A stretch of DNA of 64,000 bases from JBPYCR01 sp051846935 (GTDB lineage: Bacteria > Bacillota > Bacilli > Bacillales > Amphibacillaceae). Below, in pieces: positions 9,034 through 17,135 of the stretch (position 1 is the stretch's first letter; each line of letters begins with the position of its first letter). The notes under the pieces were generated by a model. That model saw only the letters and a program-made list of their open reading frames with translations. It was not told the DNA's origin and did not search any database. The position numbers and the translations under genes are program-made. The stretch covers positions 1-64,000 of the forward strand of contig NZ_JBPYCS010000011.1 in the NCBI RefSeq assembly GCF_051846935.1, written 5' to 3'.

Positions 9034-9273
9034 ATTAAGTCAAGTGTTTGTGGGTGTTATTTTAAGAAGTTAAAAAACCTCTCTTTGTATTCGTTAATTT
9101 TAGTATTGATTCCTACCGACCGCAGAGGAGGCTGAAGCCGTGCCCGCGGAAAGCATCCACCTGCAGTGAAAATCAACGGTGTTATTCATGTGTATATCGT
9201 TCGAAGTAAAATTGATCACATATTATCTAGTTAGATTCGTGCATCTGTTCCCCCACAAACATTTTACTCATAC
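9034..9273 (+). mobile_element. MITE-like element, family A copy 1
   Basis: A 240-bp non-coding element. The exact 10-bp direct repeat CAAGAGCATG lies immediately on each side (9024-9033 and 9274-9283). Its ends are imperfect inverted repeats: left ATTAAGTCAAGTGTTTGTGG, right (reverse complement) GTATGAGTAAAATGTTTGTG. It is nearly identical to copies at 11678-11939 and 23255-23514, apart from lacking a 22-base internal block next to GAGGAGGCTG. It contains no open reading frame of note. The right target copy is followed directly by a family C element whose start resembles the left end of this element. Confidence 0.75.
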
Positions 9274-9283
9274 CAAGAGCATG

Positions 9284-9512
9284 ATTAAGTCAAATGTTTG
9301 TAAGTGGCTATTTAGAAGGTTGAAAAACAGCGTTTTGTATCGATTATTTTATTTTTAAAATACGGTTCGGGTACCGCCGTTGCCATATGCTTCGCTTTCT
9401 GTGGGCAATGCCTCAACTAATTTAGGAAGTTTTACCAAATTCCTAAATGGATTTTCGTCAATTGCTTTTCCCACTAGAGTCTGCGCAAATGTCAACGGCT
9501 ATTGGCGTATGA
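9284..9512 (+). repeat. Dispersed repeat family C, copy 1
   Basis: A non-coding block starting ATTAAGTCAAATGTTTG, with internal AGGTTGAAAAACAG, CCGCCGTTGCC and GGGCAATGCCTCAAC, ending near GCTATTGGCGTATG. The same order of blocks occurs in reverse at 18121-18348, and a shortened form lies at 23525-23640. Its first bases resemble the terminal repeat of family A, so the two families may share a transposase. Confidence 0.55.
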
Positions 9513-9566
9513 AGTGGTAGTTTGTTAGAGCTTCTCATAAAATTAAAAATATGTACTATATAGTAT

Positions 9567-10117
9567 TTGTACAATATATGACGTTGGGCAAGAAAAATCA
9601 CATTACTTTTTGGTAGGGAAATGTGAAGCCACGAACGTCATTTTTATCTTCTAATAGAAAACAAGTGAATTTCCCCGTCGAATAGAAGTCGCTGAAAACC
9701 ATATCCATGAAGGGAATCACTTGTCGATTCGTTGGTACAGAAACTTCCCAAATTATAAGAATCGAATCATGCTTTCTTTCAAGCGGAAACCTGTAGAAAC
9801 AAAATACAATACACAACATAAAGAAACACACCTCCAATGCAAATGAAACAGCATTGACGTGTGTGTAATAAGGCGATTAGTCCTCTTTAAACTGACTGGA
9901 ACGAAAAATCGACGAACTCCTGCGGAAATAGCACGCTTCAGAAGATCACTGTAGCGACTCGGATAGAGGAGCTATAGAAGCTGAGGCCGTGCCTGCGGAA
10001 AGCCTGTCGGATGTAGTGCAAGTCAGCGAAATCAGAACGCAAGCTTTCATGTTTAGTTCTACTTCATTATTAGGTATTCCTCAACTTAAAAAACACCAAC
10101 GCCATTTGACAAAGAAC
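9567..10117 (+). repeat. Dispersed repeat family B, copy 2 (longest)
   Basis: A 551-bp non-coding repeat from TTGTACAATATATGACG to TTTGACAAAGAAC. The terminal GACGTTGG and CCAACGCC are inverted, and the first 70 bases fold into an imperfect hairpin. Copies are at 3200-3545 (reverse, deleted) and 28495-28982 (same strand). A 79-codon minus-strand frame here has a counterpart of similar start in copy 3, but the two go out of frame with each other and lack ribosome sites, so I treat both as chance frames. This repeat, with families A and C, fills the gap from 8951 to 10268. Confidence 0.7.
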
Positions 10118-10268
10118 TTATTTAATTAGCATACGAACGGTTCTTTTGACCGTCCGTATGCATTTAGACTTGCATACTTATAAATCCGTTTCATTTTTTA
10201 AAAAATGAGTAGGCAATTACATTCTGATGCAAGTCGGCATCTTCCATAGGAGTCGTTAAAGCTAGCTA

Positions 10269-10463
10269 TTATTGTAGCTGATTGTTTTGCTTCAATTGTT
10301 GCTCTAATTCCTGTAGCTGCTGTTTCTCTTCTGGTGTAGCATCGTTATATGCTGCCTGAATAGCTTGTTGTGCTGCTTGTTTTTCATTTTCGCTAGCGCC
10401 ACCTTGCATATTCGTTATATTCATTAATGCGTCACGTGCTTGTTGAAAAAGATTTTTTTCCAA
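10269..10463 (-). CDS. DUF3813-like small hydrophilic protein
   Basis: The 64-residue protein is rich in Gln and Ala (MEKNLFQQARDALMN at the start, LQELEQQLKQNNQLQ at the end) and predicted to be helical. The pattern of an N-terminal LFQQAR and a C-terminal TPEEKQQLQ resembles DUF3813 proteins of Bacillus. The start is TTG at 10463, directly abutting the TAG stop of the upstream small gene, with AGGAGG inside the end of that gene. This arrangement indicates translational coupling. Function is unknown. Confidence 0.65.
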   Translation of the reverse strand: MEKNLFQQARDALMNITNMQGGASENEKQAAQQAIQAAYNDATPEEKQQLQELEQQLKQNNQLQ

Positions 10464-10613
10464 CTAAAACCCTCCTATTGTGCTGTTTTTTACTTCTTCT
10501 CGTTTACGCTCTGCATCTGTAAAGCGTTCTCGATAAGGAAATTGTTCTTCGTGCTTCTTTGCAGCATCCGTAATATTCTGGCTTAAGCGTCTGGATTTAC
10601 TCTGTTTCCCCAT
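10464..10613 (-). CDS. Small basic protein of 49 residues, unknown
   Basis: An ATG at 10613 preceded by AAGGAGG opens a 49-codon frame starting MGKQSKSRRLSQNITDAAKK and ending EEVKNSTIGGF. It is highly charged and lacks membrane segments. Its stop codon touches the TTG start of the next small gene, so the two form a coupled pair. The strong ribosome site and the coupling support a real gene despite its size. I do not recognise a family. The pair sits directly downstream of yitU on the same strand, but a terminator separates them. Confidence 0.6.
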   Translation of the reverse strand: MGKQSKSRRLSQNITDAAKKHEEQFPYRERFTDAERKREEVKNSTIGGF

Positions 10614-10647
10614 TACGCTACCTCCTTGTTATTTAAATCGTCAAATA

Positions 10648-10682
10648 GAAAAAGGAGTGAACACTTTATTAGCGTTCACTCC
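10648..10682 (-). terminator. Rho-independent terminator after yitU
   Basis: The perfect stem GGAGTGAAC / GTTCACTCC is followed on the minus strand by TTTTTC. Confidence 0.8.
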
Positions 10683-10732
10683 TAGTATGGTTCATACCAT
10701 TTAAATTATTGTAGGAAATTGCCGGCAATTTT

Positions 10733-11569
10733 TTATAAAACCTTTTCTTTAATTTTTAAATAGCTTTCAAGGAAAAGACTTACTCCATGTTCTTCATTGG
10801 AAACAGTAACGTGCTTTGCGATTGATTTTAATTCATCAATAGCATTTCCCATTGCTACGCCAATACCTGCATAGTCAATCATTTCCAAGTCATTATTTTC
10901 ATCCCCAAATGCAATTATTCTTTCTTGTGGGATATCATAATATTGAGCAATGCTTTTAAGACCTTCTGCTTTATTAATTCCTTTTTTTACTACTTCAATC
11001 ATATGCCATGGCGGCCCCCATTGACGATGTTCAATAACCTCAGCGTGGTTTTCACTAAAATGGTTTCTGAGCTCATGCATACTTTTTGTATCTGGATGAA
11101 TTAAAAGTGATGTAGGATTTTCTTTTAATTTGTTTTTTATGTTTCCTATTGTGAAAGGCGCTCGTGCATTTAAATTTGCTTGAAAAACATTTACGATTTG
11201 TTCATCAAATTTATCTAAATATACGCTTTCTTGCACTTCAGCTAAAATGTTTTTCGTATTTAGTTCATAGCAAATATCAACGATTTCCATTGCTGTACGA
11301 TTTTCTAAAGGGGTATGCTTTGCTTTCCAACTTCTATCTTTAGGATTAAATATAAGTGCACCATTGAAGTTAACCATTGGAGTAACCAATCCGAGTTGCT
11401 GGTAATATTGTATGCTTGTGCGGTTTGATCTACCGGTGGCGATTACAACGATGTGGCCCATTTCGATTGCTCTGAGGATCGTTTGTCTTGATTGAGGACT
11501 AATTTCTTTTTTGTCTGTCAGGAGAGTTCCGTCTAAATCCAATGCGATTAAATGTTTTTTACTTCTCAT
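10733..11569 (-). CDS. yitU: Cof-type HAD-IIB sugar-phosphate phosphatase
   Basis: The 278-residue HAD phosphatase has the four family motifs: LDLDGTLL (nucleophile Asp and acid Asp), VIATGRS, the Lys in KKGINKAEGL, and FGDENNDLEMI. The Cof-type cap domain lies between motifs II and III. It would dephosphorylate small phosphosugars or cofactors such as FMN in the cytoplasm. I start at 11569, where GAGGTGAA precedes ATG, because 19 more upstream codons have no ribosome site. B. subtilis yitU occupies the same place next to yitV and yitW. Confidence 0.87.
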   Translation of the reverse strand: MRSKKHLIALDLDGTLLTDKKEISPQSRQTILRAIEMGHIVVIATGRSNRTSIQYYQQLGLVTPMVNFNGALIFNPKDRSWKAKHTPLENRTAMEIVDICYELNTKNILAEVQESVYLDKFDEQIVNVFQANLNARAPFTIGNIKNKLKENPTSLLIHPDTKSMHELRNHFSENHAEVIEHRQWGPPWHMIEVVKKGINKAEGLKSIAQYYDIPQERIIAFGDENNDLEMIDYAGIGVAMGNAIDELKSIAKHVTVSNEEHGVSLFLESYLKIKEKVL

Positions 11570-11677
11570 TTGCTTCACCTCGTATGAATATAGTGTATAA
11601 GTGATTGCACGAGAAGTAAAGTGCATTTTAGATGTAGATTAGGAAATTTACGTAGGAGTTACTTCGAATATAGGTTT

Positions 11678-11939
11678 GTATGAGTAAAATGGTTGTGGGG
11701 GAACAGATGCACGAATCTAACTAGATAATATGTGATCAATTTTACTTCGAACGATATACACATGAATAACACCGTTGATTTTCACTGCAGGTGGATGCTT
11801 TCCGCGGGCACGGCTTCAGCCTCCACGGAAAGCGTAGTGTATATCTACTGCGGTCGGTAGGAATCAATACTAAAATTAACGAATATAAAGAGAGGTTTTT
11901 TAACTTCTTAAAATAACACTCACAAATACTTGACTCAAT
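11678..11939 (-). mobile_element. MITE-like element, family A copy 2
   Basis: A 262-bp copy in reverse orientation, flanked by the exact 10-bp direct repeat ATATAGGTTT at 11668-11677 and 11940-11949. The ends are GTATGAGTAAAATGG and, on the opposite strand, ATTGAGTCAAGTATTTGTG. The interior matches copies 1 and 3 closely over TTCGAACGATATACACATG and the GC-rich TTTCCGCGGGCACGGCTTC core. It lies in the divergent promoter region between yitU and yitV, with no gene inside. Confidence 0.78.
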
Positions 11940-12022
11940 ATATAGGTTTTTTCTATTTTGCAAACGAGTATAAAAGTACTATGATAATATAGAAGGTAAA
12001 AATAATTAAGGAGTTTTACTAA

Positions 12023-12778
12023 ATGGTACGAATAATTTCCGAACAGTTAAATAATATACCTTGTCTCATTGTAGCTAAGGATAAAAAAGTTAACACGCCA
12101 CTGCCGACTATTTTATACTTTCACGGTTATACAAGTGCAAAAGAGCATAATTTGCCACTTGCTTACTTATTAGCTGAAAAAGGCTTCCGTGTCGTTCTTC
12201 CAGACAGTATGCATCATGGTGCGAGAAATGCCGATTTATCAACCTCAGAGCTTGAACTCGCTTTTTGGGATATTGTTATACAAAACATTAAAGACATCGC
12301 TGCATTAAATGAGGCACTGAATCAAAAAAGGCTTATACTTAATAATCGAATTGGGTTGGCAGGAACGAGTATGGGAGGCATAACGGCATCGAGTGCTCTA
12401 ACTAAATATTCATGGATTAAAACGGCCGTTGTACTAATGGGGACGCCTAAAATTACTGCGTACGCAGAAGAGCTCGTACACGATTATAAAGACCACCTTC
12501 CGATATCCGAACAAATGCTTACCCAATTGTACGAAACGTTGAGCGACTATGATTTATCTAAGCAGCTCCCATTACTCAATAATCGTCCGCTTTTATTTTG
12601 GCACGGAGAGAAAGACGATGTTATTCCGTTTGAACAAGCACACTCCTTCTATATGGAAGCAGTTAATCATTACGATGATAAAAAATTAATTCAATTTATT
12701 GGAGAGAAAAACCGCGATCATAAGGTGAGTAGACTAGCGATATTAGAAACAGTAAAGTGGTTTCAGGCACATTTATAA
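12023..12778 (+). CDS. yitV: YitV-type alpha/beta hydrolase (esterase)
   Basis: The 251-residue serine hydrolase has the oxyanion-side YFHGYTS, the nucleophile elbow GTSMGG (Ser116), an acidic residue in HGEKDDVIP and a probable catalytic His in RDHKVS near the C-terminus. A DSMHHGAR segment is typical of the prolyl-oligopeptidase-like esterases to which YitV belongs. There is no signal peptide, so it is cytoplasmic. A ribosome site AAGGAG precedes the ATG. It keeps the yitU-yitV-yitW order of B. subtilis. The natural substrate is unknown. Confidence 0.86.
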   Translation: MVRIISEQLNNIPCLIVAKDKKVNTPLPTILYFHGYTSAKEHNLPLAYLLAEKGFRVVLPDSMHHGARNADLSTSELELAFWDIVIQNIKDIAALNEALNQKRLILNNRIGLAGTSMGGITASSALTKYSWIKTAVVLMGTPKITAYAEELVHDYKDHLPISEQMLTQLYETLSDYDLSKQLPLLNNRPLLFWHGEKDDVIPFEQAHSFYMEAVNHYDDKKLIQFIGEKNRDHKVSRLAILETVKWFQAHL

Positions 12779-12884
12779 AACAAATACTGCTTTACACACA
12801 ATATACGTACTAGAACAATTTATTTTAAAAAGAGTAGAAATATGTTTTAATATAGGTAAGAGAACATAGAAGGAGGTATGTGCT

Positions 12885-13196
12885 ATGGATGAGGCTCTAA
12901 AAGAAAACATTATGGGCGCACTTGAAAATGTTATCGATCCAGAGCTTGGTATTGATATCGTTAATATGGGCTTAATTTATGATGTTGATTTAAATGCTGA
13001 AGGACTATGTACAGTGACAATGACATTAACATCAATGGGATGTCCATTGGCTGGTCATATTGAACAAGACGTACGTCGTGTACTTTCAGATATTCCCGAG
13101 ATTAAAGAAATTGAAGTAAATATTGTCTGGGATCCACCGTGGGGCAAGGATAAAATGTCACGATACGCTAAAATTGCTTTAGGTATTCCAGATTAA
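12885..13196 (+). CDS. yitW: MIP18/DUF59 iron-sulfur assembly factor
   Basis: The 103-residue DUF59 protein has the signature VIDPELGIDIVNMGLIYDV, the single conserved Cys in SMGCPLAGHI and the terminal VWDPPWGKDKMS. This is the SufT/PaaD-like family that helps iron-sulfur cluster assembly in the cytoplasm. The ATG is preceded by GAAGGAGG. It directly follows yitV, as in B. subtilis, and is followed by a terminator before the molybdopterin genes. Confidence 0.9.
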   Translation: MDEALKENIMGALENVIDPELGIDIVNMGLIYDVDLNAEGLCTVTMTLTSMGCPLAGHIEQDVRRVLSDIPEIKEIEVNIVWDPPWGKDKMSRYAKIALGIPD

Positions 13197-13208
13197 CAGT
13201 GTAACAAC

Positions 13209-13241
13209 AGGTTGGTTCATCATAATGGATCGACCTTTTTT
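13209..13241 (+). terminator. Probable terminator after yitW
   Basis: The imperfect stem AGGTTGGTTC / GGATCGACCT is followed by TTTTTT. Confidence 0.55.
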
Positions 13242-13320
13242 GTACAATTTTATACAGTTGTAGCATGTCGAAATTAGATGAAGTAAACTGTTTAACCGAC
13301 TATTATAAGCGAGGTAGACA

Positions 13321-13845
13321 ATGTCGCAAAATAAGCACATCCCTATCGTTCAAATTGTAGGTTACAAAAGTTCTGGAAAAACTGCTTTGCTTACAGCAAT
13401 TATACGTTATTTATCGGAAAAAAATATTCAAGTAGGAACAATTAAACACCATGGTCATGGGGGAGAACCAGAATTTGTAACGCAAACGGATAGCTTTTCT
13501 CATATTGAAGCAGGTGCACAATTAGGCGGCGTGCAAGGAGATACGCAATTACAGCTCATTTTTAATCGAGGAAAAGGAATGTCGCTTGATGAGCTCCTTC
13601 GGTTATATTTCCTTTTCCCACTAGATGTCATTTTAATTGAAGGGTACAAGCAAGCAAATTACCCGAAAATTGTTTTAGTACGAAATGAGAAGGATTTACT
13701 TTTATTGGAAACATTAACAAATATTATCGGAGTGGGTGCGAGGGAAAAACAGATCTTAAAAAAAGCACGTGATTTTCAAGGTATTAATTTAAACAATATC
13801 CTCTCAGAAATGCACTTATTGGAACAATTAATTTGGAAAGCTTAA
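13321..13845 (+). CDS. mobB: Molybdopterin-guanine dinucleotide biosynthesis protein MobB
   Basis: The 174-residue P-loop protein has Walker A GYKSSGKT at residues 14-21. It also has the MobB hallmarks TIKHHGHG, a Thr/Ser-Asp-Ser region for substrate contact (TQTDSFSHIEAGA) and VILIEGYKQANYPK. MobB binds GTP and assists MobA in adding GMP to molybdopterin. Here mobB is followed 11 bases later by moaE, and moaE overlaps moaD, giving a three-gene operon. No mobA, moeA or moaA is in view, so the rest of the pathway must lie elsewhere. Confidence 0.88.
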   Translation: MSQNKHIPIVQIVGYKSSGKTALLTAIIRYLSEKNIQVGTIKHHGHGGEPEFVTQTDSFSHIEAGAQLGGVQGDTQLQLIFNRGKGMSLDELLRLYFLFPLDVILIEGYKQANYPKIVLVRNEKDLLLLETLTNIIGVGAREKQILKKARDFQGINLNNILSEMHLLEQLIWKA

Positions 13846-13856
13846 GGATTGATACG

Positions 13857-14330
13857 ATGAGTAAAAATTATTGGATAACAGATAAACCATTACAAATACA
13901 AACGTGTGTAGATCAAGTAGTTCGACCGGAAGCAGGTGCAATTTGTACGTTTACCGGAATTGCACGCGAGTTCACGAAAGGGAAACGCACGCTTCATTTA
14001 GAGTATCAGTCGTATGTACCAATGGCTGAAAAGAAACTTGCTCAAATTGGGGAAGAAATTAAAGCGAAATGGAAGGAAGCCGAAGTTGCGATTGCCCACC
14101 GAATAGGTCGACTTGAAATATCAGAAATAGCTGTTGTTATTGCCGTTTCTACGCCCCATCGACAAGATGCATTTGCGGCAAGTCGATATGCGATTGAGCG
14201 AATTAAAGAAATTGTCCCAATTTGGAAAAAAGAACATTGGGAAGATGGCACGGAATGGATAGGAGATCAAAAAGAACAAACCTCATATAAGGAACGAATG
14301 CCGGAAAAGGAGGAGATGACGGATGGTTGA
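13857..14330 (+). CDS. moaE: Molybdopterin synthase catalytic subunit MoaE
   Basis: The 157-residue large subunit of molybdopterin synthase would transfer sulfur from MoaD thiocarboxylate to precursor Z. Conserved features are GAICTFTGIAREF, LEYQSYVPMAEK, the AHRIGRLEI segment, the PHRQDAFAASRYAIERIK helix and the catalytic Lys in WKKEHW. The ATG at 13857 has AAGGA six to seven bases upstream. A possible TTG eight codons earlier overlaps the end of mobB and has no ribosome site. The last eight bases overlap moaD. Confidence 0.9.
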   Translation: MSKNYWITDKPLQIQTCVDQVVRPEAGAICTFTGIAREFTKGKRTLHLEYQSYVPMAEKKLAQIGEEIKAKWKEAEVAIAHRIGRLEISEIAVVIAVSTPHRQDAFAASRYAIERIKEIVPIWKKEHWEDGTEWIGDQKEQTSYKERMPEKEEMTDG

Positions 14331-14556
14331 TGTATTGTTTTTTGCTGAGCTGCAAGAAGAAGCAGGAAGTGAAAAGATCACAGTAGATGCGGTTGGACTA
14401 ACTGTGAAAGAATTAATAGCCACTCATTTGGCTGTTTATAATTTCAAAAATATTCAGCAAGCAATGATTGCGATTAATGAAGAATATAGCAATGAACAAG
14501 CAGTCCTTTCAGATGGCGATGTGGTTGCCTTTATTCCACCAGTAAGTGGTGGATAA
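14323..14556 (+). CDS. moaD: Molybdopterin synthase sulfur carrier subunit MoaD
   Basis: The 77-residue ubiquitin-fold sulfur carrier opens with VDVLFFAELQEEAG and ends with PPVSGG. The terminal Gly-Gly is adenylated and thiocarboxylated before it donates sulfur to MoaE. The ATG lies inside the end of moaE (8-base overlap) with GGAGG upstream, giving coupled production of the two synthase subunits. Confidence 0.9.
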   Translation: MVDVLFFAELQEEAGSEKITVDAVGLTVKELIATHLAVYNFKNIQQAMIAINEEYSNEQAVLSDGDVVAFIPPVSGG

Positions 14557-14612
14557 CTCAAAAATACGAAGTGTATGCGTTCGACTGTAATGGCCAACGG
14601 AAAGTTATTGGA

Positions 14613-14676
14613 GAAAAAAGCAAGCCCATATCCTCTTACCTGACCTTCATTACGAAAGGACGGAAGAGAATATGGG
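14613..14676 (-). terminator. Terminator-like hairpin after uppP
   Basis: The arms CCCATAT.CCTCTT and AAGAG.AATATGGG pair. On the minus strand they are followed by CTTGC and then TTTTTT. It probably ends uppP transcription and may also act on moaD. Confidence 0.6.
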
Positions 14677-14734
14677 TGCAGTGTATAAAAGCTTCTTGTA
14701 CAATGTACAATTAATTTATATTAAAACTGTGATT

Positions 14735-15556
14735 TTAAATAAACAAGATGACGAGAATACCGACAATAAAACAGTAATAAGAAAAGTACTTTAAATTTCC
14801 GTTTGCCATAATGTGCATAAACCATTTTAATGAGTAAAATGTCGCTATAATCGTAGCTATAAATGCAAGTAAGTAAGGGATAGCTAACGCACTAAAGTTT
14901 GGATCTTTAACGATGTCCTCTATCGATAAAATAGTTACTCCGAGACTTACAGGTATGTAAAGTAAAAATGAGAAACGTAAAGCCGTTTCTTGCTTCATTC
15001 CGACTAGCATAGAAGCAACAATTGTAGCGCCTGAACGACTAATACCTGGTATAAGTGCAACCGATTGAGCGAGACCAACAATAAGTGCATCCTTCACATT
15101 TAAATCGCCATCCGATTTCCTCCCTCGTAAGTTTCGAATAATCCAAAGTGCTGCACCAGTAATAAGTAACGTAAACCCAACAAATATAGCTGCACTTAGA
15201 CGACTACTTATATAGTCTTCAAGTAACAATCCAATTATCCCTGTTGGTATCGTTGCAATGACCAAATACATAATAAAATGAAAATCGCTTTTTGCATGTG
15301 CATCCCTCTTTAGAATATAACGAATCCCATTTACAGTTAAACGAATAATGTCTTTCCGATAAACGAGAAAAACAGCTATTAGGGAACCAAAATTCACGAG
15401 TATTTCAAAGGAAAGTCCATGGATGTTTATCCCAAATAGTTCACGTAAAATAACGAGATGTCCGCTTGAGGAAATTGGAATTGGCTCTGTAAATCCTTGA
15501 ACAAAACCTAAAAAGATATATTTCAGTAAAAGTAACAGCTCGGAAATCATGTTCAA
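14735..15556 (-). CDS. uppP: Undecaprenyl-diphosphatase UppP (BacA)
   Basis: The 273-residue polytopic membrane protein recycles undecaprenyl pyrophosphate for cell-wall synthesis and can give bacitracin tolerance. The two active-site motifs are present: GFVQGFTEPIPISSSGHL (with Glu and the SSSGH loop) and PGISRSGAT. Its length and about eight helices fit the family. The start is probably the TTG at 15556, eight bases after AAGGAG. An ATG two codons later is possible but more distant from the ribosome site. Confidence 0.93.
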   Translation of the reverse strand: MNMISELLLLLKYIFLGFVQGFTEPIPISSSGHLVILRELFGINIHGLSFEILVNFGSLIAVFLVYRKDIIRLTVNGIRYILKRDAHAKSDFHFIMYLVIATIPTGIIGLLLEDYISSRLSAAIFVGFTLLITGAALWIIRNLRGRKSDGDLNVKDALIVGLAQSVALIPGISRSGATIVASMLVGMKQETALRFSFLLYIPVSLGVTILSIEDIVKDPNFSALAIPYLLAFIATIIATFYSLKWFMHIMANGNLKYFSYYCFIVGILVILFI

Positions 15557-15659
15557 GAAAATCGCTCCTTTTTCAAATATTCATCTTTTTTTATCGTCTA
15601 GTACAAGTCACCATCCTTCATCTAGTTGAATAACCTAACTGGTGAGGAGGTTAATTTAG

Positions 15660-16022
15660 ATGAAAAAGGTTCACAATCATAAACAACATATGTACGATAT
15701 GTGTAAAAATCACATGCATGCTTACGTCCTTGCTGAAATGGAGGATGGAAGCAAAGTAGACGGAATTATTACTGGTTTGGATAATGAGTATGTTTACATG
15801 GCGGTTCCAATTTCAGAGTATGAGCATGCATATACAGACGAATCTACACAATCTCATCAAAGACAATATGGAGGCTATCCGGGGTATGGGTATCCAGGAT
15901 ACGGAACGCCATATTATGGCTTACCTGGTTATGGATATGGATACCGCCCGAGGAGACGATTCAGAAGATTCGTTTTTCCGTTAGCTGCTCTTGCCGCCTT
16001 AAGTATTTTACCATGGTATTAA
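15660..16022 (+). CDS. Gly/Tyr-rich small protein with an Sm-like module, possible spore-coat protein
   Basis: The 120-residue protein begins with a His-rich segment (MKKVHNHKQHMYDMCKNHMH). A short beta module follows (YVLAEMEDGSKVDGIITGL then NEYVYMAVP), of the type G-x-I-x-x-hydrophobic. Next come PGYGYPGYG-like repeats (about residues 77-98), an arginine cluster RPRRRFRR and a hydrophobic end. The beta module resembles those of the coat-like proteins at 43-56 kb. The Gly-Tyr repeats suggest a structural spore or surface protein. It has an excellent ribosome site (GAGGAGG). I do not recognise a named family. Confidence 0.7.
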   Translation: MKKVHNHKQHMYDMCKNHMHAYVLAEMEDGSKVDGIITGLDNEYVYMAVPISEYEHAYTDESTQSHQRQYGGYPGYGYPGYGTPYYGLPGYGYGYRPRRRFRRFVFPLAALAALSILPWY

Positions 16023-16039
16023 ATGTTTTCTAAAAAAGA

Positions 16040-16075
16040 AACCCTTGCCTAATGATTCATGCACTGGCAAGGGTT
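16040..16075. terminator. Bidirectional terminator
   Basis: The perfect stem AACCCTTGCC / GGCAAGGGTT has a T-rich run on the minus strand (TTTCTTTTTT). It separates the Gly/Tyr protein gene from the convergent yjzD. Confidence 0.75.
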
Positions 16076-16145
16076 ACGTTCTTCTGGTGCCACAAATTGG
16101 CCAATTCATTGTTAGACGTATTGTAAATAAGGAAAAGACAAGATA

Positions 16146-16325
16146 TTAATTATCCTCTTGATTTTTTAATAAACCGTCTCCCAATACGAAAATTATAATC
16201 GCCATGATCGCAGCAAGTATGAGAGAGTCACTTACACTAAACGGCTCACTAGCCATACTGCTCAATACATAGGATACAACACCGCTAATCAATACGGCCC
16301 AAAAAACGGTCATAATATATCGCAT
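16146..16325 (-). CDS. yjzD: DUF2929 (YjzD-like) small membrane protein
   Basis: The 59-residue protein has two membrane helices. It opens MRYIMTVFWAVLISGVVSYV and ends with a charged tail after IIIFVLGDGLLKN. The pattern fits DUF2929, which includes B. subtilis YjzD. The ATG at 16325 follows GAGGTG at suitable distance. The longer frame to 16337 begins inside that ribosome site. In B. subtilis yjzD also precedes yjaV and med. Function is unknown. Confidence 0.75.
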   Translation of the reverse strand: MRYIMTVFWAVLISGVVSYVLSSMASEPFSVSDSLILAAIMAIIIFVLGDGLLKNQEDN

Positions 16326-16490
16326 GTCGCAAAACACCTCGTTTATTTTTCATTATTTGTTATAAGCATAAGTATGTCCTTATATAGTTTATCAAAAGCA
16401 CGTCTAAAATAAAAGCGATATTTTTTGTTTATTGTACATCATTATGATTTGTTCAACGTTTGTTCTTAAATTGAAAAAGGAGTGAATGCT

Positions 16491-17126
16491 ATGTTTGTTT
16501 TTGTAAACAATTGCTTTCATTGGGTTGGATTTCATATTGTATCCTATTTGCTGGAGGAAGGATGGAAGGTTGACGGGAGAAGTTGCAGCAATGATAAGAC
16601 AACGGATCATTTTCACATGTTTTTAGGACGGAACACGAACTTCTCACTCGTTGAACCTGATACGGCGCAGGACACATATGATGTTGCTTTTACCGTAGAT
16701 ACATCTATAAGTAAAATTTCATGTGAGCGTCATTTTGTATTATGTGATAAACAGGTAAAAAAAACAGCTATACGAAATTATACGAAGCAATATACATTTA
16801 TACAATTACCAACATTATTTGGAGAATGGATGCCTATGACGGAAGAAGGTATTCATACTAATCACGCATTTATCCCGTATAGTTCCAACAAATTTATAAA
16901 AGAAGCAGTTTATATCGAACGATTTGTCGGAAGTTTGGTACAATTAATGCATGCAACTTCTTTACCTGAACAAATTTTTATTAAATCTAGAAATAGTAAA
17001 GATGCTACTGAAAAAATTGAAAAGTCGATTTATCTTTATGACAATATGAGCGTAGAAGAAGTTGAAAGAGTACAAAAACACTATACGCGCTATTACGAAA
17101 CGTATCAAGCCGTCTTGTCAAAGTGA
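16491..17126 (+). CDS. yjaV: YjaV-like protein, putative nucleotide-binding fold
   Basis: The 211-residue cytoplasmic protein starts MFVFVNNCFHWVGFHIVSYL, which looks like a first beta-strand/helix of a Rossmann-type fold, but the Gly-rich loop is poorly kept. The rest (YDVAFTVDTSISK, FIQLPTLFGEWMP) resembles an eroded nucleotide-sugar epimerase, and no catalytic Ser-Tyr-Lys set is evident. The start at ATG 16491 follows AAAAGGAG; a GTG at 16482 overlaps that site. It lies ten bases before med, the place of B. subtilis yjaV, so the two are probably cotranscribed. Confidence 0.6.
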   Translation: MFVFVNNCFHWVGFHIVSYLLEEGWKVDGRSCSNDKTTDHFHMFLGRNTNFSLVEPDTAQDTYDVAFTVDTSISKISCERHFVLCDKQVKKTAIRNYTKQYTFIQLPTLFGEWMPMTEEGIHTNHAFIPYSSNKFIKEAVYIERFVGSLVQLMHATSLPEQIFIKSRNSKDATEKIEKSIYLYDNMSVEEVERVQKHYTRYYETYQAVLSK

Positions 17127-17135
17127 GGTGTAATC

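Noticed and set aside
9598..9837. 79-codon frame in family B, similar to the 77-codon frame at 28567-28800
   Set aside because: The similarity comes from repeat DNA. The frames shift relative to each other, the third copy lacks the region, and neither has a ribosome site.
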